A stretch of DNA of 64,000 nucleotides from Chryseobacterium culicis (GCF_002979755.1 NZ_PCPP01000001.1:2388665-2452664), one strand, 5' to 3'. Shown: positions 25,258 to 34,234, counted from the first letter of the stretch. Program-made: numbers and translations. The notes: generated by a model from the sequence alone, not told the origin.

Positions 25258-26622
25258 TTGAAATTCGTTAAAATATTATTTTTAGCTGCAGGGATCAGTG
25301 CTTTCGGTCAGACGGGTGTTGAAAATCAGCTGGCAGCATACACTTTTCCAAAGATAAAGTCCAGTATTACAATGCCTGTGACGATTCCTCTTTCGGAACT
25401 GAGCAATATGATCAATGCTTCTGTGAAAGATCTGGTTTATCAGGATGATTCCTATACTGATAATAACAATGACCAATTTAAAGTGAAAGTATGGAAAACA
25501 AGACCTATCCGTCTTGTAGGAGGAACCAGTCAGAACCTTCTGATTGAAGTTCCTTTAAAAATATGGGCAGAAAAAGGGATCGGTACTTTGGGAGTATATA
25601 CGTATCAGAATACCACTTTTGAAACAGTAATGTCTTTCAATACAACCGTTACTTTTAAAAATAACTGGACCATTATTACGAATACCCAGCCTAATGGTTT
25701 CAGATGGGTAACCAAGCCGGTACTGGATTATGGAAGAATCCAGATTCCTATTACCTCTATTGTTGAAAAAAGTCTAAAGGAACAACAGGAAAAATTCTGT
25801 AAAACGATAGATCAGCAAATGGCAACACAACTAAATTTCCAGCAATATGCTTTAATGGCATGGAATACTTTTCTGCAGCCCTTTAATATTTCAGAAGAAT
25901 ATAATACCTGGCTTAAAGTAAGCCCTGTAGGAGTTAATATTACCCCTTTAAAGTTTTATGGAAACCAGATCAATGCAACCCTTGGTGTTGATATATTTTC
26001 TGAAACTTTTACAGGAAATAAACCTACAGCTTCTTCACCAGTGACCAGTGTTGCCAATTTTAACACTACTCCTACTGTTGCAGACAAATTCATTTTGCAG
26101 ACTACGGCCAATATTCCATTTACAGAAGCAAGTAATATGGCAAGAAAAACCTTTCTGAATAAAGAATTTGATGTACGTGATTCTAAAGTAAAAATAACGG
26201 ATATCAGAGTCTATGGGGTTGATAACAGAGTGGTCATTGAAGCTCAAACCGATGGCTATATCAAAGGAACTTCCATTATTTCAGGAATTCCGATATACGA
26301 TGAAACAAAAAGAAAAATTGTTTTATCAGAAACGAAATTTAAACTGAAAACAACCAATATCCTGCAAAAAACGGCTTCACTCCTATTCCAGGGAAAAATT
26401 GTAAAAATGATTGAAGAGGAGTATGGAATTCCCACCCAGGAACTGGAAGAAACCTCAAGAAAAAGTATCGAAGAGGCCTTCAATAAAGAATACTATAAAG
26501 GGTTAAAAATGAACGGAAAAGTATTCAACCTGAAGCCCAGTAAAATACTACTCAGCAATACAGGTATCACAGCCGTTATTGATACCAATGCTTCACTAAA
26601 ATTATTGGTAAACGGATTCTAA
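25258..26622 (+). CDS. DUF4403-family protein
   Basis: 454 residues from a TTG start at 25258. A short signal peptide (KFVKILFLAAGISAFGQ) suggests export. The body is beta-rich, with an N-terminal PVTIPLSELSNMINASV segment and the FRWVTKPVLDYGRIQIPIT block, as in DUF4403, a Bacteroidota family related to lipid-binding TULIP/BPI-like or LEA-like folds. Function is unknown. It lies 35 bp after folB and could be part of the same transcript. Confidence 0.8.
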   Translation: MKFVKILFLAAGISAFGQTGVENQLAAYTFPKIKSSITMPVTIPLSELSNMINASVKDLVYQDDSYTDNNNDQFKVKVWKTRPIRLVGGTSQNLLIEVPLKIWAEKGIGTLGVYTYQNTTFETVMSFNTTVTFKNNWTIITNTQPNGFRWVTKPVLDYGRIQIPITSIVEKSLKEQQEKFCKTIDQQMATQLNFQQYALMAWNTFLQPFNISEEYNTWLKVSPVGVNITPLKFYGNQINATLGVDIFSETFTGNKPTASSPVTSVANFNTTPTVADKFILQTTANIPFTEASNMARKTFLNKEFDVRDSKVKITDIRVYGVDNRVVIEAQTDGYIKGTSIISGIPIYDETKRKIVLSETKFKLKTTNILQKTASLLFQGKIVKMIEEEYGIPTQELEETSRKSIEEAFNKEYYKGLKMNGKVFNLKPSKILLSNTGITAVIDTNASLKLLVNGF

Positions 26623-26657
26623 AACCTAAATAAAACTAAAAAACTAATAACCGAACC

Positions 26658-27155
26658 ATGAAAAGAATTCTAAATATTGTTGAATACAATAAAGCCTCGT
26701 CAGGGATTAGGCTTGCCAATTATTTTCTCGATTTTATAATGCTATCTGTTATTAATTATTTCCTCTCTACGGTTTCTAACCTTATTTATGAGGCCACTTC
26801 AATTGAGTTTTTCTACTTATATAGTAATGGAAATATAGTATGGCAGCTCCTGATTGGAAATTTCAATTATTGCCTTTATTATTTTTTGATGGAAAACTAT
26901 TTAGGAGGTAGAACCGTTGCAAAATATATTACAGGAACCAAAGTAATCAGTACAGATGGCACAAAACCTACTACCCAGCAAATGATGTACAGAAGTCTTT
27001 CCAGAATTGTTCCTTTCGATGGGCTTTCATTTCTGGGTGTAAACGGATGGCATGACAGCTGGAGTGATACGAGAGTAATTAATGTTAAAAATTATTACGC
27101 TGAAATTCAAGCAAAAAGCGAAATAGAAGACCTTGGAAAGAAAGAATTTGCTTAA
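26658..27155 (+). CDS. RDD-family inner-membrane protein
   Basis: 165 residues. The RDD motif region is SGIRLANYFLDFIML (Arg-..-Asp near residues 20-27), with three hydrophobic segments (LDFIMLSVINYFLS; LLIGNFNYCLYYFLM; and a weaker one after it). The block GRTVAKYITGTKVISTDGTKPT is typical of the family. RDD proteins are often annotated as transporters, but the role is unsettled. It is separated from the DUF4403 gene by 35 bp and followed by tRNA-Cys. Confidence 0.85.
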   Translation: MKRILNIVEYNKASSGIRLANYFLDFIMLSVINYFLSTVSNLIYEATSIEFFYLYSNGNIVWQLLIGNFNYCLYYFLMENYLGGRTVAKYITGTKVISTDGTKPTTQQMMYRSLSRIVPFDGLSFLGVNGWHDSWSDTRVINVKNYYAEIQAKSEIEDLGKKEFA

Positions 27156-27182
27156 AAACTTTTGTTCATAAAGAAATTTCGC

Positions 27183-27190
27183 TATATTTG
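27183..27190 (+). promoter_or_regulatory. Promoter -7 element of tRNA-Cys
   Basis: The sequence TATATTTG matches the TAnnTTTG consensus and lies 23 nt before the tRNA 5' end. Confidence 0.7.
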
Positions 27191-27213
27191 CACACCTCAA
27201 AAATGGTAAAAAT

Positions 27214-27284
27214 GGTACTTTGGCCGAGCGGCTAGGCAGTGGTCTGCAACACCATCTACAGCGGTTCGAATCCGCTAGGTACCT
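27214..27284 (+). tRNA. tRNA-Cys (anticodon GCA)
   Basis: A 71-nt cloverleaf. The acceptor stem GGTACTT pairs with AGGTACC, the anticodon loop CTGCAAC gives anticodon GCA in a TGGT/ACCA stem, and the T arm is GCGGTTCGAATCCGC. The discriminator base is T (U73), an identity element of tRNA-Cys. CCA is not encoded. A promoter lies upstream and a terminator directly after. Confidence 0.96.
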
Positions 27285-27290
27285 CAGAAA

Positions 27291-27319
27291 AAACCTCTAA
27301 GTTATTTAGAGGTTTTTTT
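27291..27319 (+). terminator. Rho-independent terminator of tRNA-Cys
   Basis: A 10-bp stem, AAACCTCTAA with TTAGAGGTTT, closes a 5-nt loop (GTTAT) and is followed by seven T. Confidence 0.92.
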
Positions 27320-27376
27320 GTTTTTTGTCTCATTATTTTTTATATCCCATTCTCTTTTTTATCAATCCTATTACTC

Positions 27377-27820
27377 ATGAAAAAAAACATAATCTTCTTC
27401 ATCATTTCATTTGTATTTGCATTGTTGAATGGATATTTTTTAAATTACATAAATGATGTCTATTTTCATTTTGACGTACATCAGAATACCCCCATCAATA
27501 TTTCGAAAGATGAACTCAACTTTATTGCCATATTCATCGCGCCTTTTCTGGAAACTTTTTTATTTCAGTATCTCCCCTATTTGATTTTAAGCAAATGGAT
27601 AAAAATCAATAATAAAGCAATTTGTATAATCATGATGAGTATTATTTTCGCATCCATGCATTATTATAATGGGTTATATATTGTTATGACATTTTTTGGA
27701 GGTATTATTTTAAATAATCTTTATGTTTATTACCATCAGCACACCCATAAATACAGTTTTTTTCTAACAGCACTCTTCCACTTGCTATTTAATCTTTATG
27801 GTTTCTTATTCATAATGTGA
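27377..27820 (+). CDS. CPBP-like intramembrane protease, variant motif 1
   Basis: 147 residues from the ATG at 27377; the frame is open upstream through the tRNA and terminator, which cannot be coding. Several membrane segments are visible. The three CPBP (CAAX protease/bacteriocin-processing) motifs are traceable: PFLETFLFQ in place of EExxxR (second Glu and Arg replaced), FASMH near residue 93 (FxxxH intact) and HLLFN near 137 (HxxxN intact). It is smaller than typical CPBP proteins. Whether it is an active protease is uncertain. Confidence 0.65.
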   Translation: MKKNIIFFIISFVFALLNGYFLNYINDVYFHFDVHQNTPINISKDELNFIAIFIAPFLETFLFQYLPYLILSKWIKINNKAICIIMMSIIFASMHYYNGLYIVMTFFGGIILNNLYVYYHQHTHKYSFFLTALFHLLFNLYGFLFIM

Positions 27821-27845
27821 TTGTTCCATTTTTAATGATATAAAA

Positions 27846-27872
27846 AAGCCCTTCCCATTCAAAGAAGAGCTT
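27846..27872 (+). terminator. Hairpin after the CPBP-like gene
   Basis: AAGCCCTTC pairs with GAAGAGCTT with one mismatch, 26 nt after the stop codon. No long T-run follows, so it may be a weak terminator or a further member of the hairpin family in this region. Confidence 0.4.
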
Positions 27873-27979
27873 GATAAATAATGTAAAAAAGTAATGATGG
27901 ATAGAAAATTATCTCGTTCAAAAATAGAGGATTAATCCAACATACTTTTATGAGCAGCGTCATATGGGAATAAAAAAAT

Positions 27980-28072
27980 CCCCGGAAATTCCGAGGATAA
28001 AAACTAATAACCATGAAAACTCAAATTAAACATGAGTTACATTTCTATATTGAAAAATCGTGCCAAGAATAA
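27980..28072 (+). other. Hairpin plus short ORF, unit 1
   Basis: A hairpin CCCCGGAA-A-TTCCGAGG (27980-27996, one mismatch) is followed by an A-rich leader and ATG at 28013, opening a 19-codon ORF (MKTQIKHELHFYIEKSCQE, stop at 28070). The same layout recurs at 28476 and 29836. Translation is unproven. Confidence 0.45.
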
Positions 28073-28475
28073 CAATTTTAAGAAAAAAAGTTAATTTCTT
28101 TCTATGACACCATTTTGACCAATTCAGCATTTTAAATCGATTTTAATGATACTTTAAAAAGCACTTCATAATTATCTATAATAAGTTCAGATAAATCTAA
28201 CGCTCCGGCAAAAGTATTAAAAAAAAAATAATTTATATTTTAATAAAATAAAATTTACATTCAGGACATAAATTTTTTTTAAAATACTGATCAGCCACAA
28301 AAATGAAAATTCACTAACAAATTGACACACTTTGTTCTGTAATTGCATCCATCTATTAACATTTAAAACCATTATGGCACAAAAAAATTTTTAATAAAAA
28401 ATTTCATGACACTAAAGGAAAAATATCATTTAGAATTTACAGGATGATAACAGCAATTTCTTTCATATATAAAAA

Positions 28476-28564
28476 GCCCCCAGAAATGGAGGCCTCAAAA
28501 AACACAAATGATGAAAAAAAATTTTATATCAGAGATAAAAATTATTTTATCTTTTAATTCTTAG
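28476..28564 (+). other. Hairpin plus short ORF, unit 2
   Basis: A hairpin GCCCCC-AGAAAT-GGAGGC (one mismatch) is followed by an A-rich leader and ATGATG at 28508, opening an 18-codon ORF (MMKKNFISEIKIILSFNS). A 24-nt stretch across the start codons (28497-28520) is identical to unit 3 at 29855-29878. Confidence 0.5.
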
Positions 28565-28846
28565 TCAAAGATATACCAGTCTTTTTTTTTATTTTATGAG
28601 TATAATCATAAAATTATTATTTCTTTTAAATACAGGATTTTCGGACTGTCAGCTTTATTTCTCAAAAAAAGACAATAATAAAAACCCTTTACGTTTATTT
28701 TTGTCATAATTCCAGGTAAATAACGCATTGCTTCTATTTTGACCAATGCATCTAAAAAATATTTTGCCCTTACAATTGGCAGAATATAAGAAAAAAAAAC
28801 TAGATGTATAATGATTGAGGTTATGTTTTTCACATATATTATTTTA

Positions 28847-28854
28847 TAATTTTG
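28847..28854 (+). promoter_or_regulatory. Promoter -7 element of glycosyltransferase gene
   Basis: The sequence TAATTTTG matches the TAnnTTTG consensus. It excludes the upstream in-frame ATG at 28815 as a start and favours the GTG at 28875. Confidence 0.65.
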
Positions 28855-28874
28855 CCTCATTAATTCAAAGTGAC

Positions 28875-29708
28875 GTGATAAATTTCTCTATACTTATAGC
28901 CAACTATAATAATGGAAATTATTTCAAGGAGTGCTATGATTCATTAATCAATCAAACCTATGAAAACTGGGAAGCGATTATTATTGATGATGCCTCTACA
29001 GATAATTCGGTTGAAATCATACAGTCTCTGATAAAAGATGATTCCCGTTTTAAACTTTATCATCATTCAGTTAATGAAGGCTGTGGATCTACCAAGGCCA
29101 AATGTATGAAATATGCTCAGGGTGATTTATGTGCTTATCTGGATCCGGATGATGCTCTTTATCCGGAAGCATTAGAAAAAGTAGCGCTGGAATTTATGAA
29201 CAGAGATGATCTGGCCGCCGTATATTCTCAAATGATGATCTGTAATGAAAATCTAGTTCCGGAAAAAGTATATGCGGGTACGAAGCAGATTTATAACAAT
29301 CGATATTTTTTCAACTGTCCCATTCAGTTTGCCCATCTTTTTATCTTTAAAAGAAAAGTTTATTTAAGAACTGCAGGAATTAATGCAACCCTGAAGAATG
29401 CAGTAGATCAGGATCTTTATCTGAAAATACTGGAACAGGGAGAAGTAAAATACCTCAAGGAACCTTTGTATCTCTACAGGCTTCACTCCAATGGAATTTC
29501 TCAAGATAAAGCAAAACAAAGTGCAAAAGAATCATTTGCAAGAGTGATCCATGATACCATGAAAAGACGGGGAATCAAAACAATTAATCATAAAGTGGTT
29601 CCCGAAATTTTCACCAGTTCAAATGAAATTTTTGAACTTCTGAATTACCAGACCAACAAAATGCACCGTCTGATCAGCAAAATAAAAGTTACTTTAGATA
29701 ATATATAA
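28875..29708 (+). CDS. Glycosyltransferase family 2
   Basis: 277 residues from a GTG start at 28875. The GT-A fold nucleotide-binding start is INFSILIANYNNGNYFKEC, with QTYENWEAIIIDDASTDNS (residues ~30-48) and the metal-binding LDPDDALYPEA near 94 (DxD-like). A C-terminal YRLHSNGISQ segment fits the family. It probably transfers a sugar to a surface glycan on the cytoplasmic face of the membrane. It stands alone in a gene-poor region, without other polysaccharide genes nearby, and ends in a strong terminator. Confidence 0.9.
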   Translation: MINFSILIANYNNGNYFKECYDSLINQTYENWEAIIIDDASTDNSVEIIQSLIKDDSRFKLYHHSVNEGCGSTKAKCMKYAQGDLCAYLDPDDALYPEALEKVALEFMNRDDLAAVYSQMMICNENLVPEKVYAGTKQIYNNRYFFNCPIQFAHLFIFKRKVYLRTAGINATLKNAVDQDLYLKILEQGEVKYLKEPLYLYRLHSNGISQDKAKQSAKESFARVIHDTMKRRGIKTINHKVVPEIFTSSNEIFELLNYQTNKMHRLISKIKVTLDNI

Positions 29709-29713
29709 ACAAA

Positions 29714-29742
29714 AAAAGCTACTCAAAGTGAGTAGCTTTTTT
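29714..29742 (+). terminator. Rho-independent terminator of glycosyltransferase gene
   Basis: The stem AAAAGCTACTCA with TGAGTAGCTTTT closes a 3-nt loop and is followed by a T-run. Confidence 0.92.
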
Positions 29743-29835
29743 AATAAAATATGGAATGAAAATGTTTCTCATAAAAGTATAGGTTTTTGAACAAGTATTC
29801 TATGCGCAAAATCATAAAACCATCAAAAAAGAAAC

Positions 29836-29961
29836 GGCCTCCTTGCGGAGGCCTAAAAAACACAAATGATGAAAAAAATCTATTTAGAAAAATCCAAACA
29901 GAATATTGTGGAATCATTCAGCATGACCATTACATTACATTTTCTAAGCAGAAAAATATAA
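29836..29961 (+). other. Hairpin plus short ORF, unit 3
   Basis: A perfect 7-bp hairpin GGCCTCC-TTGC-GGAGGCC is followed by an A-rich leader and ATGATG at 29866, opening a 31-codon ORF that starts MMKKIYLEKSKQNIVES. The region 29855-29878 is identical to unit 2. A longer frame, 29787-30017, runs through the hairpin in another phase and is judged spurious. Confidence 0.5.
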
Positions 29962-30182
29962 TACAATATCGGAACAGAAGAATGAATACTTTCTATAAGA
30001 ATCAAACTGCACCCTGAAGATAAATCAAAATATAATTTACATTATTAAAATGTTTAGACGATTCACATTTAATGTAAAATCAATTAAACCAAACAAAAAA
30101 CTATGTATAATTATTTTAATTATTAAAAATCTTCAACACTGGAATGGGTAAATTTAGCTAAATATTTGTTTGCTCACAAGGC
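29962..30182. other. AT-rich intergenic region, nothing recognised
   Basis: This is the remainder of a 474-bp gap after the glycosyltransferase gene. It is AT-rich with stop codons in all frames, and no clear hairpin or promoter was seen. Confidence 0.5.
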
Positions 30183-30623
30183 TTATTCCTCCCAAATGAT
30201 CGGAATATATACTGTAATATACCCCTCAGAATCCACCTGTGCATCAGAAACAGTGGCAACTACCGTTCCGTATCCTACCCAGCCTCCCTGGCCCTGCATT
30301 GCAGAAAAGGTATAGGTTCCTGCAGGAAGTCCCTCATAATACTGGGGAACAGACTGAAATCCACCACCATAATAAGTATCATACACTTCTCCTGTAGCCA
30401 TATTTTCAGCAAGAAAACTTCCTACATCATAATTTCCCGAAAGAATTTTTGTTCCATTTTTTGAAAGAAGACCATAACGAATCTTATAAGTCTGAGTTGT
30501 TGGGGTTTTATCAGTTATTTCTGAACAGCCTTTATGGGTCTCTGTTATTTCCTTAGAGGCAAACGATGTTGTGACAGTCAGCAGTCCAATAAATGCTGAT
30601 ACTGTAAAGATTGATTTTTTCAT
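30183..30623 (-). CDS. Hypothetical secreted protein
   Basis: 146 residues from the ATG at 30623; the start at 30647 would add residues before a clean signal peptide (MKKSIFTVSAFIGLLTVTTSFA). The mature part (from about residue 23) is beta-rich, with one Cys (HKGCSEI), a YGLLSKNGTKILSGNYDVG stretch and a Gly/Tyr-rich LPAGTYTFSAMQGQGGWVGYG stretch, and ends IPIIWEE. No family was recognised. It is probably a small periplasmic or surface protein. Confidence 0.7.
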   Translation of the reverse strand: MKKSIFTVSAFIGLLTVTTSFASKEITETHKGCSEITDKTPTTQTYKIRYGLLSKNGTKILSGNYDVGSFLAENMATGEVYDTYYGGGFQSVPQYYEGLPAGTYTFSAMQGQGGWVGYGTVVATVSDAQVDSEGYITVYIPIIWEE

Positions 30624-30867
30624 ATTAAAAAGTAATTTGGTATTCAAAAATACTCAACTTATATGAATTTAATAAAAACTATCAATGAATTAAAATTTAC
30701 AAATACACCTTAAACCCCGCATTAATAATATAAAATCTATCATCAATCAAAATTATTTCCCTTTTTCATTCTCAATTTTAACACTCGTTAACTAAAATTT
30801 GGCTTCATAATTGAAAATAAAACTAAAATTAAAGTCGTTTTGGCTTTATCTTATTAAAATTTGAATT

Positions 30868-31422
30868 ATGAGAAAGATAGTATTAGCAGGTTTTTTGTCT
30901 GTTTTTTTAATGACAGCCTGCAAGAAAGATGACAGCGTTGCTGAAAAATCACTGGAAGTACAGAAACTTGAATTTCAGGCCAGACAACTTGAAATAGAAA
31001 AGCAAAAACTGGCTATTGAGAAAGAAAAGCTGGTATATGAAGCTCAGAAAAAAGCAGATAGTATATCAGAAAGTAAAAAAGCAAAAGCTACTGCTGAAAA
31101 TAATTCAAAACCACAGGTGATCAGAGAAACACGAACAGTATATAGAGACAGAAGCTCCAATTCCAATTCTGGAGGAAGCAGCAACGGAAGTTATGCCAAC
31201 AATGGAAGTGGTACTTCCCAGGGAACTACTCAGAAAAAAGGATGGAGTAAAGCTGCGAAAGGAACAGTTATTGGTACTGTAGGTGGAGCTGCTGCCGGAG
31301 CCCTTATCGCTAAGAAAAACAGAGGACTGGGAGCGGTAATTGGTGGTGTTGTAGGAGGTGCTACAGGATATACCATTGGTAGATCACAGGATAGAAAAGA
31401 CGGAAGGGTACAACCTCGTTAA
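30868..31422 (+). CDS. Lipoprotein with coiled coil and glycine zipper
   Basis: 184 residues. The signal peptide ends in a lipobox (FLMTAC, Cys near residue 18). A charged coiled coil with many Lys/Glu (residues ~27-75; QLEIEKQKLAIEKEKLVYEA) is followed by a Ser/Asn/Gly linker. A glycine-zipper domain follows (GTVIGTVGGAAAGALIAKK and GLGAVIGGVVGGATGYTIG, residues ~130-172). Glycine-zipper lipoproteins of this kind sit in the outer membrane and are often envelope-stress proteins, but the role here is unknown. It is followed at once by a strong terminator. Confidence 0.85.
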   Translation: MRKIVLAGFLSVFLMTACKKDDSVAEKSLEVQKLEFQARQLEIEKQKLAIEKEKLVYEAQKKADSISESKKAKATAENNSKPQVIRETRTVYRDRSSNSNSGGSSNGSYANNGSGTSQGTTQKKGWSKAAKGTVIGTVGGAAAGALIAKKNRGLGAVIGGVVGGATGYTIGRSQDRKDGRVQPR

Positions 31423-31446
31423 TAAATATTTTTAATGATAGAATAT

Positions 31447-31478
31447 AAAGATTGCTTACTTTTAAGCAATCTTTTTTT
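31447..31478 (+). terminator. Terminator abutting the next gene's start codon
   Basis: A 12-bp perfect stem, AAAGATTGCTTA with TAAGCAATCTTT, closes a CTTT loop. The T-run reaches base 31478, immediately before the ATG at 31479. Confidence 0.9.
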
Positions 31479-33113
31479 ATGGTATTGATTCTGTTTTCTT
31501 CTATTTTCATCATTCCCGTCCTGATGGGTTGGGGAAAAATCATGGAAAATATATGGGGAATTTTATTTCAGGGAATCACAGGAAAAATCTTATCAGGGAT
31601 CCTTGGAATAAGTCTGATATGGACAATTGTTTCCTTTTTTACACCATTAAATATTAATGTAGAAGTACCTTCCATCCTATTGGGACTATTCTTTTTCTTT
31701 AAAAATAAACTCTACCAGGAATTTCATCAATTTTCAAAAAAAGATTTTACAGTATTAAGTGTCATTTCTCTGACGATTATCTTTGCTGGTTCCTTTTACC
31801 CTTATATATTAGATCATTTCGGATATTATATTCCCACATTGAAATGGCTTACCGAATATGGGCTGATAAAGGGGATTTCCAATGTAGACCTCACCTTAGG
31901 GCAAATGTCTCTCTGGCATATTTTTCAGGCTGGATTTTCAAATTTTTCCGATCCGTTTTTAAGGATCAACACGGTTCTCCTGATTATCTATACATTTTAT
32001 ATTATTGAAAGAAAAAACTGGATACATCTTTGTTTCCTTCCGGTATTACTGCTGTTTTCACAATCTCCAAGCCCTGACCTTCCGGTTATAGTTTTCTCAT
32101 TGATTATTTTAAATGAACTTATTGCCGGAAATAAGAATACCATTATCCTTTTTGCCTTTTCAATTTTTGTTTTTGCTATAAAACCTACCATGATATGGCT
32201 GCCTATCCTGGTTTTCTTAGTCTCTCTTTTTATTTTTAAAAGTAACTTTAAACAACTTCTTTTGGGAGTGGCAATTCTCTTTTTATTTTTCGTTAAAAAT
32301 ATCTGGACATTCGGATATCCTGTTTTTCCTATAGCAATAGGAGATCTGGGACTATCCTGGAAACCCAATCCGGAAGTTTTAAAAACTTCTTCACAATTTG
32401 CAGTCATGAAGACCTATGACATGCAGTACACCTATGAGGAAATTCAAAAATTTTCAACGGCTGATTATATTAGGAATTGGTTTTCTCTTGTAGGAATCAA
32501 ATCCAAAATTAATATTCTGTTTGTGCTGAGCTTAATCATTTTTTCTGTATTTGCCTGGATAAAAAAGAAAAAACTCATCACGCTGATCTGCATTTCATTA
32601 TTAATAAAAAGCATATTAATTCTTGCTTTTTCAGCTCAATACAGATTTTTTATCGATGTTTTTTTCGTGATATTCTTTGTAATGTTTCATGAATATTTTG
32701 ACAAAAAAAAATCCATTGTTGTTTTTTCTGCTCTCAGCCTATTTTTCATTTCAATATTGTCTTTTCCGAGAGTTATTCAAAAATATATTCCAAGTTTTCG
32801 GGTGGGGAGTTTTATGAACGGATTAAAAAAAGAGCAGATTCTCAAACCTTCAACCTATGAATATCAGCAGTTTGACACATTTAAAGTAGGAAATCTTCAA
32901 TTTAATGTTTCCCATAATTATCCTTATAGTTTTGAGACTCCAATTCCGGCTGTGACTCCTTTCTATATTGTTGATGACGTGAAAGCAGATATTTTTCCAC
33001 AGCTTTTGGACAAAAATGATATCAAAAAAGGATTTATCTGGAAAAAAATGACGTCAGAAGAAAAAAAGGAAGCCCAAAAGGTTATCAATAATATCAAAAA
33101 CACTGATAAATAG
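31479..33113 (+). CDS. Large polytopic membrane protein, LIC_10190-like
   Basis: 544 residues from the ATG at 31479; an in-frame ATG at 31452 lies inside a terminator stem and is unlikely. It has about 11-13 hydrophobic segments (first IFIIPVLMGWGKI, residues ~9-21) and a soluble C-terminal tail of ~100 residues (KKEQILKPSTYEYQQFDTF). The layout resembles bacterial membrane glycosyltransferases and the LIC_10190 membrane family, which have multiple TM helices and a periplasmic tail. No catalytic motif is convincing, so the function is a guess: envelope glycan assembly. Confidence 0.6.
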   Translation: MVLILFSSIFIIPVLMGWGKIMENIWGILFQGITGKILSGILGISLIWTIVSFFTPLNINVEVPSILLGLFFFFKNKLYQEFHQFSKKDFTVLSVISLTIIFAGSFYPYILDHFGYYIPTLKWLTEYGLIKGISNVDLTLGQMSLWHIFQAGFSNFSDPFLRINTVLLIIYTFYIIERKNWIHLCFLPVLLLFSQSPSPDLPVIVFSLIILNELIAGNKNTIILFAFSIFVFAIKPTMIWLPILVFLVSLFIFKSNFKQLLLGVAILFLFFVKNIWTFGYPVFPIAIGDLGLSWKPNPEVLKTSSQFAVMKTYDMQYTYEEIQKFSTADYIRNWFSLVGIKSKINILFVLSLIIFSVFAWIKKKKLITLICISLLIKSILILAFSAQYRFFIDVFFVIFFVMFHEYFDKKKSIVVFSALSLFFISILSFPRVIQKYIPSFRVGSFMNGLKKEQILKPSTYEYQQFDTFKVGNLQFNVSHNYPYSFETPIPAVTPFYIVDDVKADIFPQLLDKNDIKKGFIWKKMTSEEKKEAQKVINNIKNTDK

Positions 33114-33151
33114 AACAAATCCAGAAACTTTATTATCTGAAGAAAAAAAGG

Positions 33152-33159
33152 TAATTTTG
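33152..33159 (+). promoter_or_regulatory. Promoter -7 element 4 nt before aroC ATG
   Basis: TAATTTTG is followed by TATC and the ATG. With Bacteroidota spacing the start of transcription would fall at or within a base or two of the start codon, suggesting a leaderless mRNA. Confidence 0.7.
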
Positions 33160-33163
33160 TATC

Positions 33164-34234
33164 ATGTTCAACACATTAGGTAATCTTCTTAGTCTTACAA
33201 CATTTGGAGAAAGTCACGGAGTGGCTTATGGCGGTATCATCAATAATTTTCCGGCAGGTTTAGCGGTAGATCTCGATAAAGTTCAATATGAATTGAACCG
33301 AAGAAAACCCGGCCAGTCAGCAATCGTTACACAAAGAAAAGAAAGTGACACAGTAAAGTTTCTTTCGGGAATCTTTGATGGGAAAACAACAGGTACGCCA
33401 ATTGGTTTTATCATTGAAAACGAAAATCAGAAATCAAAAGATTATGACCATATTGCAGGTGCATATCGTCCAAGTCATGCTGATTTCACCTATGACCAGA
33501 AATTTGGTTTCAGAGATCATCGCGGAGGAGGAAAATCTTCTGCCAGAGAAACAATGAACTGGGTAGTAGCCGGCGCACTTGCCAAGCAACTTTTACCCAA
33601 CATTGAGATCAATGCTTATGTATCTTCCGTAGGTGATATTTTCTGTGAAAAACCTTATCAGGCTTTAGATTTTTCTCAAACAGAAAGCAATGATGTTCGT
33701 TGTCCTGATGCTGAAACTGCTGAAAAGATGATTTCAAGAATCAAAGAAATCAAAAAAGAGGGTAACACTATCGGAGGAACGATCACTTGTGTGATTAAAA
33801 ATGTTCCTGTAGGAATTGGTGAACCTATATTTTCCAAACTTCAGGCTGAGCTTGCAAAAGCAATGCTGAATATCAATGCCTGCAAAGGTTTTGAATACGG
33901 AAGCGGTTTCTGTGGAGCTAAAATGACTGGAAAAGAGCACAATGATGCTTTCAATACAGATTTCACTACAAAATCTAACCTTTCCGGAGGTATCCAGGGT
34001 GGAATTTCCAATGGAATGGACATCTATTTCCGCGTAGCATTCAAACCTGTAGCAACTATTCTGAGACCTCAGGACAGTATCGATAAAGACGGAAACCCAG
34101 TAATCGTAGAAGGAAAAGGACGTCACGATCCTTGTGTAGTTCCGAGAGCGGTTCCTGTAGTGGAAAGTCTTGCTGCATTTGTGCTGGCAGACCTATTTTT
34201 GGTCAACAAAACAAGAAATATCAATAATTTTTAA
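33164..34234 (+). CDS. aroC: Chorismate synthase
   Basis: 356 residues. It catalyses EPSP to chorismate, the last common step of aromatic amino-acid synthesis, with reduced FMN. Signatures: [18 protein letters not shown] (residues ~16-33), [12 protein letters not shown], the [29 protein letters not shown] block (near 106-134), and the C-terminal [15 protein letters not shown] and [17 protein letters not shown]. All conserved His/Arg are present. It is transcribed alone or with the following thioredoxin-like genes (17-nt gap). Confidence 0.98.
   Translation: MFNTLGNLLSLTTFGESHGVAYGGIINNFPAGLAVDLDKVQYELNRRKPGQSAIVTQRKESDTVKFLSGIFDGKTTGTPIGFIIENENQKSKDYDHIAGAYRPSHADFTYDQKFGFRDHRGGGKSSARETMNWVVAGALAKQLLPNIEINAYVSSVGDIFCEKPYQALDFSQTESNDVRCPDAETAEKMISRIKEIKKEGNTIGGTITCVIKNVPVGIGEPIFSKLQAELAKAMLNINACKGFEYGSGFCGAKMTGKEHNDAFNTDFTTKSNLSGGIQGGISNGMDIYFRVAFKPVATILRPQDSIDKDGNPVIVEGKGRHDPCVVPRAVPVVESLAAFVLADLFLVNKTRNINNF

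Larger units (their letters stand above)
27821..28874. other. Gene-poor AT-rich region with hairpin-ATG units
   Basis: About 1 kb with no gene of normal length. It holds three GC-richer hairpins (27846-27872, 27980-27996, 28476-28493), two of them followed within about 20 nt by ATG and a short ORF, described separately. The rest is very AT-rich. A minus-strand frame at 28606-28860 overlaps the glycosyltransferase promoter and is not supported. Confidence 0.6.

Noticed and set aside
27239..27376. Upstream extension of the CPBP-like ORF
   Set aside because: It runs through the 3' half of tRNA-Cys and the terminator; the ATG at 27377 is the sensible start.
28606..28860. 84-codon minus-strand ORF upstream of the glycosyltransferase
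   Set aside because: It overlaps the TAATTTTG promoter, has no family or promoter of its own, and shows AT-rich composition.
29787..30017. 76-codon plus-strand ORF
   Set aside because: It reads through the GGCCTCC hairpin of unit 3 and has no start context. The ATGATG frame of the short ORF fits the repeat better.
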